NCBI GenBank assembly: GCA_023386315.1
Contig: JAEWJZ010000018.1
Location: 248,001 to 312,000, forward strand
Source: Bacillota bacterium
GTDB taxonomy: Bacteria; Bacillota; Clostridia; Lachnospirales; Lachnospiraceae
Length of the DNA: 64,000 bases
Direction: 5' to 3'
Positions 6,168 to 14,340 of the stretch are shown here, piece after piece; within the stretch, counting starts at the first letter, position 1, and the number at the start of each line of letters is the position of its first letter. The position numbers were made by a program, and so were the translations under genes. Below the pieces are notes generated by a model. The model did no database searches, was not told the DNA's origin, and was given only the letters and a program-made list of their open reading frames with translations.

Positions 6168-8582
6168 CTATTTACAGACGATATTAATAATCCTTCCAGG
6201 AACATAAATTTCTTTCACAATGGTTCCGGTAATCTTATCCGGAATCAGCGCTTTGCCCGCTTCAATTGCATCTTCCTTTGAAACATCTGCCGGAAGTTTT
6301 ACCACAGCTCTTGTTTTTCCATTCACCTGAACGGCCACTTCGATTTCATCCTCTTTCATGGCCTCTTCACTCCACTCCGGCCATGTTGCATGGAACACGG
6401 AATCTGTGCCGCCAAGCTGCTGCCACAGTTCCTCTCCGATATGAGGAGCAAATGGTGCGAGAAGAATTACAAAGGTTTTTAACGTCTCTTTATCAATGCC
6501 GCCGGCTGTTTTTGCAAGCTCGATCAGCTTGTTGTTATATTCCATAAAGCCGGATATAACCGTATTTAAGTTAAACTGGTTGAAACGCTGTTCAATGTCA
6601 AATACCAGTTTGTTGCGAAGACGGATCATTTCCTTTGTGGCTGCCACGTCCTGACCGCAGTTATCTGATACCAGATTATAGAAACGGTTTAAGAAACGGC
6701 TGACGCCTTCAATTCCTCTGTCATCCCACTCTGCATCTAACTCCGGCGGTCCTACAAAGAGCTCATACATACGGAGAGAATCACATCCATAATCCTGAAC
6801 AAGCTCGTCGGGAGATACCACATTGCCCTTTGATTTGCTCATCTTAATTCCATTTTTACCGGTAATCATTCCCTGATTAAACAGTTTGGTAAACGGCTCA
6901 TCAAAATCCACCACACCGATGTCAGATAAAAACTTGGTGTAGAAACGGGAATAAAGAAGATGAAGTACTGCATGCTCCACACCGCCGATATACATATCAA
7001 CAGGAAGATATTTATCTGCCTTTTCTCTGGATACCAGTTCTTTATCATTGTGGCTGTCTACGTAACGGAGGAAATACCAGGAAGACCCCGCCCATTGAGG
7101 CATGGTATTTGTCTCTCTCTTTGCAGCTGCACCACATACCGGACAGGTGGTGTTTACCCACTCGTCAATATCTGCAAGAGGGGATTCTCCTGTACCAGTG
7201 GGCTGGTAGCTTTCCACTTCCGGAAGAGTGAGAGGAAGCTGGTCTTCCGGTACCGGAACATTGCCGCAGTGAGGGCAGTGAATGATGGGAATCGGCTCAC
7301 CCCAGTAACGCTGTCTGGAAAATACCCAGTCACGAAGCTTGAAGTTCACCGTTTTCCTGCCAAGGCCTCTTGCTTCGATCATGGCAGGTGCTTCCTTTTT
7401 AAGAACTGCTGATTCCATGCCGTTCCATTCTCCGGAATTGATCATGGTTCCGTTTGCTTCTGTATAGGCTTCTGTCATGTTCTCAATTTCTTTACCATCT
7501 TTTGCAATTACCTGAATGATGGGGATATTGAATTTGGTTGCAAATTCAAAGTCTCTGTCATCATGAGCCGGAACGCACATGATTGCACCTGTACCGTAGT
7601 CACCAAGTACGTAATCGGAAATCCAGATTGGAACCTTTGCACCGCTTAATGGATTCATGGCATAGCTGCCAGTAAATACACCGGTTTTTTCCTTATCCTG
7701 CAGACGGTCAACATTGGATTTCATGGAGGCATCATAGATATACTGTTCCACTGCTGCTTTTGTCTCCGGTACTGCAAGGGAAGACGCAAGCGCATGCTCC
7801 GGTGCGAGTACCATAAAGGTTGCTCCGTATAACGTATCAGGTCTTGTGGTGTAAACCGTAATGGCCTCTTCCCGTCCCTCTACTTTAAAATCTACTTCTG
7901 CACCGTAAGATTTTCCAATCCAGTCCGTCTGCATCTTCTTAACCTTTTCCGGCCAGTCAAGCTTATCCAGGTCATTTAAAAGACGGTCTGCATAAGCAGT
8001 GATTTTTAACATCCACTGTCTTAAGTTCTTTTTCGTTACTGTGGTTCCGCAGCGCTCGCAGCAGCCGTTTACTACTTCCTCATTGGCAAGACCCGTTTTA
8101 CAGGAAGGACACCAGTTAATGGGGAATTCCTTTTCATAAGCCAGACCCTTCTTAAACATCTGGACAAAAATCCACTGAGTCCATTTGTAAAATGCCGGAT
8201 CTGTGGTATTGACTTCCATATCCCAGTCATAAACAGCAGCAATCTCATTAATCTGTCTTTTAATATTGCTCACATTCTCAGCTGTGGATTTTGCCGGATG
8301 GACCCCCATTTTAATTGCATAATTTTCTGCAGGAAGACCAAACGCATCCCAGCCCATTGGGTGAATGACATAATGACCCTTTAAAATCTGATAACGGCTC
8401 CATACGTCAGAAATTACATAACCTCTCCAGTGGCCTACATGAAGACCGCTGCCGGACGGATAAGGGAACATATCCAGACAATAATATTTTGGTTTTTTTC
8501 CATCGTCAACATTGATCGGGTTCTTCGCCCAATTCTCACGCCATTTTTTTTCAATGGCACTATGGTTATAAGATGATGCCAT
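6168..8582 (-). CDS. leuS: Leucyl-tRNA synthetase
   Basis: Charges tRNA(Leu) with leucine. The 804-aa protein has the class I HIGH-type motif HVGH at 48-51, KMSKS near residue 580, the editing (CP1) insertion with the threonine-rich TTRPDTLYG motif, and two zinc-ribbon cysteine clusters (CPSCKTG...CCERCG and CPHCG...CPVCG). AGGAGG lies 9 nt before the ATG. It is a single-gene unit transcribed through a T-box leader (8654-8925) whose specifier reads CTG (Leu), so expression should rise when tRNA(Leu) is uncharged. Confidence 0.98.
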   Translation of the reverse strand: MASSYNHSAIEKKWRENWAKNPINVDDGKKPKYYCLDMFPYPSGSGLHVGHWRGYVISDVWSRYQILKGHYVIHPMGWDAFGLPAENYAIKMGVHPAKSTAENVSNIKRQINEIAAVYDWDMEVNTTDPAFYKWTQWIFVQMFKKGLAYEKEFPINWCPSCKTGLANEEVVNGCCERCGTTVTKKNLRQWMLKITAYADRLLNDLDKLDWPEKVKKMQTDWIGKSYGAEVDFKVEGREEAITVYTTRPDTLYGATFMVLAPEHALASSLAVPETKAAVEQYIYDASMKSNVDRLQDKEKTGVFTGSYAMNPLSGAKVPIWISDYVLGDYGTGAIMCVPAHDDRDFEFATKFNIPIIQVIAKDGKEIENMTEAYTEANGTMINSGEWNGMESAVLKKEAPAMIEARGLGRKTVNFKLRDWVFSRQRYWGEPIPIIHCPHCGNVPVPEDQLPLTLPEVESYQPTGTGESPLADIDEWVNTTCPVCGAAAKRETNTMPQWAGSSWYFLRYVDSHNDKELVSREKADKYLPVDMYIGGVEHAVLHLLYSRFYTKFLSDIGVVDFDEPFTKLFNQGMITGKNGIKMSKSKGNVVSPDELVQDYGCDSLRMYELFVGPPELDAEWDDRGIEGVSRFLNRFYNLVSDNCGQDVAATKEMIRLRNKLVFDIEQRFNQFNLNTVISGFMEYNNKLIELAKTAGGIDKETLKTFVILLAPFAPHIGEELWQQLGGTDSVFHATWPEWSEEAMKEDEIEVAVQVNGKTRAVVKLPADVSKEDAIEAGKALIPDKITGTIVKEIYVPGRIINIVCK

Positions 8583-8653
8583 AACAATATTCCTCCTTTT
8601 GTGAAAGGGATTGCCCCTGTTTTAACATTCACGGGTAAATCAATTTGACTGCA

Positions 8654-8925
8654 TAAAAAAAAGCGCCTCCAACCGTAATAAAACGGCTATAGAGACGCAG
8701 AATCTACCGCGTGGTACCACTCTATTTCATACAAATGTATGCGCTCAACCGGACAGACTCTCCTGTCCGCCCGCTGTAACGGTCGGGATTCCGGCTATAC
8801 CTACACAAAAGCCATGGCTTTCTTCAGTATGCTACTCAAAGGCCAGTTCAGCTGTCTTCCCCAACCGGCTCTCACCAACCGCCGGCTCTCTGAATGCTTC
8901 AGACTGCTTACTACTCCTAATCACA
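8654..8925 (-). promoter_or_regulatory. T-box leader (leucine specifier) upstream of leuS
   Basis: On the minus strand the conserved T-box core AGAGTGGTACCACGCGG (8707-8723) precedes a terminator hairpin GCGTCTC / GGAGGCGC with eight T (8654-8698). Upstream, GAACTGGCCTTTGAG carries the specifier CTG at 8844-8846 followed by a purine, matching the leucine enzyme it controls. Low uncharged tRNA favours the terminator; binding of uncharged tRNA(Leu) favours the antiterminator. Confidence 0.93.
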
Positions 8926-8943
8926 GTATTTTTGCTAACTGTA

Positions 8944-8972
8944 AATGTAACATAATTGCCCGAATGTGTCAA
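8944..8972 (-). promoter_or_regulatory. Promoter of the leuS T-box transcript
   Basis: TTGACA (8967-8972), 17-nt spacer, TACATT (8944-8949). It begins only 8 nt beyond the stop codon of the CPBP protease gene. Confidence 0.75.
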
Positions 8973-8979
8973 CCCGATT

Positions 8980-9894
8980 TTATGAAAACTCTGCGACAAC
9001 AAAGGAAATGGCAGACAATACAAAAAATAATATCATTCCAACATTCAAAAATAGAACTTTACCCGCTCCTCTGCCCCATACCGCTTCGTCGCCCTGCCAG
9101 AAAATCCAGTCACCCTTTGTGATAAAAAACAACACGATCCCCGCAAGCATGGACCCGTACAGAAGCAGAGCATAGATGACTACAAATGCTAAGTTATTCT
9201 GAATAAAAATTGCTGCGACTGATCCCAGGAAGTTAATGATCATATGAAACAGAATGGTATAGCGAAGCCGCCCTGTTCTGGTATAAATGTAACCAAACAC
9301 AAGACCAATTCCGAACGCGTAGAAGAACTGATAAAAGTTTCCATGGCAGAGTCCGAAAATCACGGCAGATACCAAAATAGCAGCTTTATCTCCATATCTT
9401 CGGATGCGGTCAATTAAGAGTCTTCGAAAGAGAAATTCTTCACAGACCGGCGCCATAACCACCATAATTGCAAAGATAGTTCCTGTATTCAGTCCCTTAA
9501 GCACTTCCTCAACCGGATTGACCATGGGCTTTCCTTCCAGAGCACTGATGACAGTCATGAGAAGCCGTCCCAATAAATTTCCGGCAATCAATGCGCTGAT
9601 ACAGATAAAAAAAGAACAGATCAACAGCTTTTTTTCCGCTCTCTGGCTTACCGGTTTATGGGTGACAGGCATATTTTTAATAATTAAAAATAAAACCAGC
9701 CCTCCTGCTGCATAATTTGCCAGAGAAGCAGCAAACAGATACCAGCCGCGTGGCAAATTAAAAATTCCAGCCTGATCAAATACATGAATTATTACTTTTA
9801 AAGCTATCTGTAAAACAATTGATGCACTAAGAAAACCGGTATATCCGATTCCTATTCTTCCAAAAACTTTTTTTGCGGCCCTCGTCTCTTCCAC
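8980..9894 (-). CDS. CPBP family intramembrane metalloprotease (Abi/CAAX protease-like)
   Basis: 304-aa polytopic membrane protein. The two signature motifs are present: EEFLFRR (glutamate pair near residue 149) and GLCHGNFYQFFYAFGIGL followed by the LFHMIINFLG histidine motif. Family members are membrane proteases related to eukaryotic Rce1 and act in prenyl-protein, bacteriocin-immunity or signalling functions; the substrate here is unknown. The start is GTG at 9894 behind AGGAGG (11 nt). No bacteriocin gene lies alongside. It is transcribed as a single gene just upstream of the leuS promoter. Confidence 0.88.
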   Translation of the reverse strand: MEETRAAKKVFGRIGIGYTGFLSASIVLQIALKVIIHVFDQAGIFNLPRGWYLFAASLANYAAGGLVLFLIIKNMPVTHKPVSQRAEKKLLICSFFICISALIAGNLLGRLLMTVISALEGKPMVNPVEEVLKGLNTGTIFAIMVVMAPVCEEFLFRRLLIDRIRRYGDKAAILVSAVIFGLCHGNFYQFFYAFGIGLVFGYIYTRTGRLRYTILFHMIINFLGSVAAIFIQNNLAFVVIYALLLYGSMLAGIVLFFITKGDWIFWQGDEAVWGRGAGKVLFLNVGMILFFVLSAISFVVAEFS

Positions 9895-9978
9895 TTAAAA
9901 CCTTACCTCCTGCTGAACTGATACCAGTTTAACACAGATTGTTCAATTACGCAATTCATCCGGCTGCCGCAGCCTGAT

Positions 9979-10015
9979 TAAGAAAATGACGGATCCAATT
10001 TATTCTTTGGATCCG
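9979..10015 (-). terminator. Intrinsic terminator after the EF-G-like gene
   Basis: Stem CGGATCCAA / TTGGATCCG followed on the minus strand by TCATTTTCTT. Confidence 0.75.
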
Positions 10016-10033
10016 CCAGTGTTATCACTTCAT

Positions 10034-12136
10034 TTAAACATCCATACGGTCAACCTTGGCTGCCCGTTCCTCTACCTCTTTCTTCTGTACATCTCCCGGA
10101 GCCAGCTCATAGCGGCTGAACTCATATTCAAAAGTACCGATACCGCCTGTCATGGAACGAAGGTCTGTATTATAGCCAAACAGCTCGGATACGGGTATAT
10201 CGGCTTCAATGACCTGCTTTCCATGGTGATTGGAGTTCATTCCCAGAACCCGTCCTCTTCTCCGGTTTAAATCTCCCATGACATCTCCGGTAAACTTATC
10301 CGGCACTGTGACTTTTAAGGATGCGATTGGTTCCAAGAGCACCGGATTGGCATCCATAAAGCCTTTTTTAAAAGCAAGCGTTGCTGCCATCTTAAAGGCA
10401 AGCTCTGAGGAATCCACCGGATGATAGGAGCCATCAGTCAGAGTTGCTTTGATTCCCACAACGGGATATGCAGCAAGGGGGCCCTTTAAGACACATTCTG
10501 CAATTCCCTTCTCCACTGCCGGGAAATAATTCTTGGGAACAGCTCCTCCAAACACAGATTCTTCAAATACATAGGGAGTTTCCAAATCCCCGGAAGGCTC
10601 AAAGGTCATCTTTACATCACCAAACTGGCCATGACCGCCTGACTGCTTCTTATATCTTCCCTGAACCTCCACTTTTTTACGGATGGTCTCGCGGAAAGCA
10701 AATTTAGGCTTGCTTAATTCAATCTCAACTTTATAGCGGTTTAACAGCTTGCTGACCACTACCTCCAGCTGCTGGTCACCGATTGCATACAGAAGTGACT
10801 GCCGGTTTTCCGTATCATTCACTGCTTTTAAGGTCCAATCCTCTTCCGTCAGTTTCGCCAGTGCGTTGGAAACCTTATCATCGTCACCCTTTGTCTTCGT
10901 TTTATATCTCATATACGTATAAGGGGTGGAAATCTCAGGCTTGTGATATACGATGGGTGCGGAACGAAGCGCTATGGTATCTCCGGTCTGTGTCACATTT
11001 AATTTGGATACAGCACCGATATCGCCAGCCTTTAATTCCGGCACTTCTATGGCATCTTTTCCTCTCAGCAGATAGAGTTTTCCAATCTTTTCTTCCGTGT
11101 CCTTATTCACATTATAGATCGCCGAATCTGATTTCAGTGTTCCCGTACAGATCTTTAGCAGGGAATACTTTCCGATAAACGGATCTAAGATTGTCTTAAA
11201 TACACGGGCCGACAGAGACACATTGTCATTGTATCTGGCAGTAAACCGTTCTCCGGTGGAAACATCCACACCGATACACTCATAGCGCTCCGGTGATGGA
11301 AAATACTTGTCAATCGCCTGTAAAACCATCTTTACACCCTGGGCATTAATTCCGGACCCCAGCATAACCGGAACTATATTGCCCTGTATTACATGTTCCC
11401 GCAGTGCAGAAGAAATCTCTTCCAGGGTAAACTCATCGCCTGAGAAATACCGTTCCATGTATTCCTCGCTGATCTCAGCAACTGCCTCCATCAGAGCTTC
11501 TCTGGCTATTCCTAAATTCTTCTGGCTGTAATCAGGAATCTCACATTCAACATAATCGCTGTTAACGGTAAAGCGCCGCCCAGCCATTTTCACCACATTC
11601 ACAAATCCTACAAACTTTTCATTCTCTCTGATAGGAAGGTGGAACGGTGCTATTTTTCTTCCGAACTCTTTTTCCAGCTTCAAAAGCAGTTCACGAAAGC
11701 TGGCCTGATCATCATCCATATTGGTTACAAAAAACAGTCTGGGAAGCTTGTACTTTTCACAAAGCTCCCATGCCTTTAACGTACCAACTTCAATTCCTGC
11801 CTTGCAGTTTACTACGATTACAGCAGCATCTGCCACGCTGATTGCCTCTTCAACTTCACCAACAAAATCAAAATAACCGGGAGTATCAAGTAAGTTAATC
11901 TTGATCGGTCCATCCTCTCCTTCATATTCCAACGGAATCAGGGTAGTGGAGATGGAGAACTGTCTCTTAATCTCTTCTTTGTCATAATCGCTGATGGTAT
12001 TGCCATCGGAAATTTTTCCCATTCTGCTGATGGCTCCGGTCACTAACGCCATGGCTTCTGCAAGGGTAGTTTTACCGGCGCCCCCGTGCCCAAGTAAGGC
12101 GACGTTACGGATCTGTTTGGTTCCATACACGTTCAT
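10034..12136 (-). CDS. Elongation factor G-like translational GTPase (EF-G paralogue)
   Basis: 700-aa protein with complete EF-G architecture: GTPase domain (P-loop GHGGAGKTT near residue 16, G3 DTPGYFDF, G4 TNMDD), domain II, domain IV containing SGGHGQFGD, and a C-terminal domain V. The P-loop GHGGAGKT and G4 TNMD differ from the canonical AHIDAGKT and NKMD of the housekeeping EF-G. It also stands alone, away from rpsL-rpsG-tuf. It is therefore a paralogue of the FusA2/EF-G-like class, whose role (recycling, stress, antibiotic response) varies. The ATG at 12136 is chosen because AGGAGG lies 7 nt upstream; a frame reaching 12403 crosses the promoter. Confidence 0.88.
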   Translation of the reverse strand: MNVYGTKQIRNVALLGHGGAGKTTLAEAMALVTGAISRMGKISDGNTISDYDKEEIKRQFSISTTLIPLEYEGEDGPIKINLLDTPGYFDFVGEVEEAISVADAAVIVVNCKAGIEVGTLKAWELCEKYKLPRLFFVTNMDDDQASFRELLLKLEKEFGRKIAPFHLPIRENEKFVGFVNVVKMAGRRFTVNSDYVECEIPDYSQKNLGIAREALMEAVAEISEEYMERYFSGDEFTLEEISSALREHVIQGNIVPVMLGSGINAQGVKMVLQAIDKYFPSPERYECIGVDVSTGERFTARYNDNVSLSARVFKTILDPFIGKYSLLKICTGTLKSDSAIYNVNKDTEEKIGKLYLLRGKDAIEVPELKAGDIGAVSKLNVTQTGDTIALRSAPIVYHKPEISTPYTYMRYKTKTKGDDDKVSNALAKLTEEDWTLKAVNDTENRQSLLYAIGDQQLEVVVSKLLNRYKVEIELSKPKFAFRETIRKKVEVQGRYKKQSGGHGQFGDVKMTFEPSGDLETPYVFEESVFGGAVPKNYFPAVEKGIAECVLKGPLAAYPVVGIKATLTDGSYHPVDSSELAFKMAATLAFKKGFMDANPVLLEPIASLKVTVPDKFTGDVMGDLNRRRGRVLGMNSNHHGKQVIEADIPVSELFGYNTDLRSMTGGIGTFEYEFSRYELAPGDVQKKEVEERAAKVDRMDV

Positions 12137-12174
12137 AAACATTCCTCCTGTTCGGTATTTAAGTCTATAACAAT

Positions 12175-12203
12175 ATTTTACTAAAAATGTCTTATAATTG
12201 CAA
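12175..12203 (-). promoter_or_regulatory. Candidate promoter of the EF-G-like gene
   Basis: TTGCAA (12198-12203), 17-nt spacer, TAAAAT (12175-12180), about 40 nt before the ATG. Confidence 0.5.
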
Positions 12204-12249
12204 GCAAAAGGTACAATTTGCACAAATATTTTTCGACATTTTTCTATTT

Positions 12250-12287
12250 TTTGATAAAAGAAAAGAGGGGCGCGATCTCCCTCTTTC
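12250..12287 (-). terminator. Intrinsic terminator of the kinase-acyltransferase operon
   Basis: On the minus strand AAAGAGGG / CCCTCTTT with an ~9-nt loop, followed by TCTTTTATC. It lies about 45 nt after the kinase stop codon. Confidence 0.7.
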
Positions 12288-12332
12288 TCATTTTTGCCTA
12301 TTAATATTATCTTTTTTCCTAAATCCGACTTT

Positions 12333-13253
12333 TCAGCGCATAAGACTGCTTTTCTCTGCAGCCTGAAGTGCAGCATCAAGGGCAGTGATCCGGGGTATGG
12401 CAATTCTCACCTCAGGCAGCCCGTTTCGGACTTTTTCTTCCACCATACCGCGTAGAATATCGTTTTTCACCAGAAGACTTCCCCATAACCAGAGGTCTAG
12501 TCCGCCCGTTTTCATCTTAGCTGCTGTATCATGAATCAGCCCCCATAAGGCATCTGCACACTCCCGGTGAATGCCCATGGCTGTCTCATCTCCTAATACT
12601 GCTGCCTGATAGGCCAGAAGGGAAAATCTGGCTATCCGGGACTTTTCCATCAGATAGGCATTGATATAGTCATCTATTTTCCCCAATGTGTCAAGCCCGG
12701 TTGACTTTATAAAAAGCGGGGTGAGAATGGGACTCTTACCCCGTCCGGATAAATCATTTCCAACTGTCCTTAAAACCTTCAGTCCCAGATCAAAGCCGCT
12801 TCCCTCATCGCTTACAATGTGATTAAAACCGCCCGTCCGGTATATGGATCCATTCTCATCTCTGCCAAAGCAGACAGAACCTGTGCCCGATACGATTACA
12901 AGAGCCGGCAGTTTGGTGAGATAAAGAAATACTTCACAGTCATTCATTACCATCAGCTTATCTGGTAAAAATCCCATCTCTTCAAAAAAGGATCTGCATT
13001 CCTGCTCATGAAACGGGGTATCAATCCCGCTTGCTGCCACGCAGATTCCCAGACAGCAGCCAGGATCCAGCTTCAGTTCCATAAGAGCAGGAATCACCAG
13101 CTCGCGGTAACGCAGCCTGCTTTTTTCTGCCCCGTCTGTATTAAGGCTGCAGCCAGGAGCCGTAAATTCACCCAGCAGGTTTCCTGTAGGATCGCAGACC
13201 TTTAACCGTCCGTTGGTTCCCCCCACATCCAGTCCTGCATAATATCCTGTCAT
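12333..13253 (-). CDS. ASKHA-fold sugar kinase (BadF/BadG/N-acetylglucosamine kinase-like)
   Basis: 306-aa cytoplasmic protein of the BadF/BadG/BcrA/BcrD ATPase family, which includes N-acetylglucosamine kinase. The phosphate-1 loop YAGLDVGGTNGRLKV is at the N-terminus, with a second phosphate motif VSGTGSVCFG and the adenosine-side LWLWGSLL near the C-terminus. The sugar substrate cannot be assigned from sequence. The start at 13253 follows GGAG by about 9 nt. It is last of three co-oriented genes (812-aa protein, acyltransferase, kinase) and ends at a terminator, so a joint role in processing a modified or acylated sugar is plausible but inferred. Confidence 0.8.
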   Translation of the reverse strand: MTGYYAGLDVGGTNGRLKVCDPTGNLLGEFTAPGCSLNTDGAEKSRLRYRELVIPALMELKLDPGCCLGICVAASGIDTPFHEQECRSFFEEMGFLPDKLMVMNDCEVFLYLTKLPALVIVSGTGSVCFGRDENGSIYRTGGFNHIVSDEGSGFDLGLKVLRTVGNDLSGRGKSPILTPLFIKSTGLDTLGKIDDYINAYLMEKSRIARFSLLAYQAAVLGDETAMGIHRECADALWGLIHDTAAKMKTGGLDLWLWGSLLVKNDILRGMVEEKVRNGLPEVRIAIPRITALDAALQAAEKSSLMR

Positions 13254-13275
13254 AATCAAGTACTCCTCCCAGTTG

Positions 13276-14340
13276 TCATTTCCATGGCATAAAGCCCGCT
13301 GTGGTAAACATCTCATTTCCGTCCAGAAGATACTTCTTTAATGAGGTCTGCAGCGATGTGGTACAGGAAAAATGTTCCAGTGCTTCCATGGTAAAATCAA
13401 ACCCCATGACCCGTTCCAGTATCTGTGGACGTTCTGTCATTACAGGCATTTTATTAAATCTCTGCATAAAGCTGATGAGCCTCCCGGTTTGAGGCAGGAT
13501 GTGCTCCAGATGGGCATCCAGCATCCAGCTTTCGCAGACAAGAATATGATTCTCATAATATTTTTTTGCAGTCTTTAAAGAGGAATCAACGCTGTCCGGG
13601 GACAAATCTGAACCTTCCGGAATATGAACAGCAACCGCCTTCTCTCCCGGAGCAAGCTTAAGCTCCCATTCCTCCAGATTTAATGAGACGGGTGCATCCA
13701 TGCTTACAGTTCCCCTTTTGAAATCTGCAGAGTATCCGGTTACAGTCCTGTCCTTAAAGTCCAGATAAGTTCTTATTTCTCTTATCATGCTTCTTCCGTT
13801 TGTGCCGGAGATATATCCGTCCTGATCAATCATAACATCCGGGCAGGCCAGTGCCATAAACTCTCCGGATTGTCTGTTTTCAAAGATCAGAAAAGGAAAT
13901 TCATAAGTCACTTCCTCGAACTGCAGGCTGCCGAATCTTCGTACTTTTCCGGCAAGCGAACGGAACACCCACTCAATCCGGTCAAGCCCGGTCTGTCCCT
14001 GGTGATATTTGCGGTATGACTGAATCCAGATTTCAACATCCTTTAAAGATTCCCAGACAACAGATTCCGGAATACTATGTTTCATTAATTCTTCTTCCAG
14101 CTCCGGCAGCATCCAGTCAATGTAAACAACCGGAAGTAAAAAATCATCCAAATGAAGGAGCCTGGCATGCCTGATTCCAAACATCATGGCTTCTGCTGCT
14201 CCCTCAGGATCATTTTCCACTAGCAAAAGCTCACGGCATCTGCTGAAATTTCTCATAAAATAAGCATTACTCTCATAGGCAGCGGAAGAAAAAGCCACCG
14301 CCGCCTGAGTATCTTCACTAAATATACTGTGTCTTATCAT
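13276..14340 (-). CDS. GNAT-like acyltransferase (DUF5596 type)
   Basis: 354 aa, resembling the 'acyltransferase domain-containing protein' family made of a GNAT-like N-terminal and C-terminal pair. Visible family features are RRFGSLQFEEVTYEFP near residue 140 and VHIPEGSDLSPDSVDSSL near residue 242. A C-terminal helical stretch with FTTAGFMPW may carry the acyl-CoA site; catalytic residues cannot be named with confidence. The ATG at 14340 is used although a TTG at 14352 is possible; neither has a strong ribosome binding site. The start overlaps the 3' end of the 812-aa gene by 23 nt, indicating translational coupling. It sits 22 nt before the sugar kinase gene. Confidence 0.7.
   Translation of the reverse strand: MIRHSIFSEDTQAAVAFSSAAYESNAYFMRNFSRCRELLLVENDPEGAAEAMMFGIRHARLLHLDDFLLPVVYIDWMLPELEEELMKHSIPESVVWESLKDVEIWIQSYRKYHQGQTGLDRIEWVFRSLAGKVRRFGSLQFEEVTYEFPFLIFENRQSGEFMALACPDVMIDQDGYISGTNGRSMIREIRTYLDFKDRTVTGYSADFKRGTVSMDAPVSLNLEEWELKLAPGEKAVAVHIPEGSDLSPDSVDSSLKTAKKYYENHILVCESWMLDAHLEHILPQTGRLISFMQRFNKMPVMTERPQILERVMGFDFTMEALEHFSCTTSLQTSLKKYLLDGNEMFTTAGFMPWK

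Noticed and set aside
8980..9894. CPBP protease as a bacteriocin-immunity gene
   Set aside because: No bacteriocin precursor, exporter or double-glycine leader lies next to it; the family is too broad for that label.
12137..12403. 89-residue N-terminal extension of the EF-G-like protein
   Set aside because: It runs through the TTGCAA-N17-TAAAAT promoter and past a terminator, has no family similarity, and a strong ribosome binding site precedes the internal ATG.
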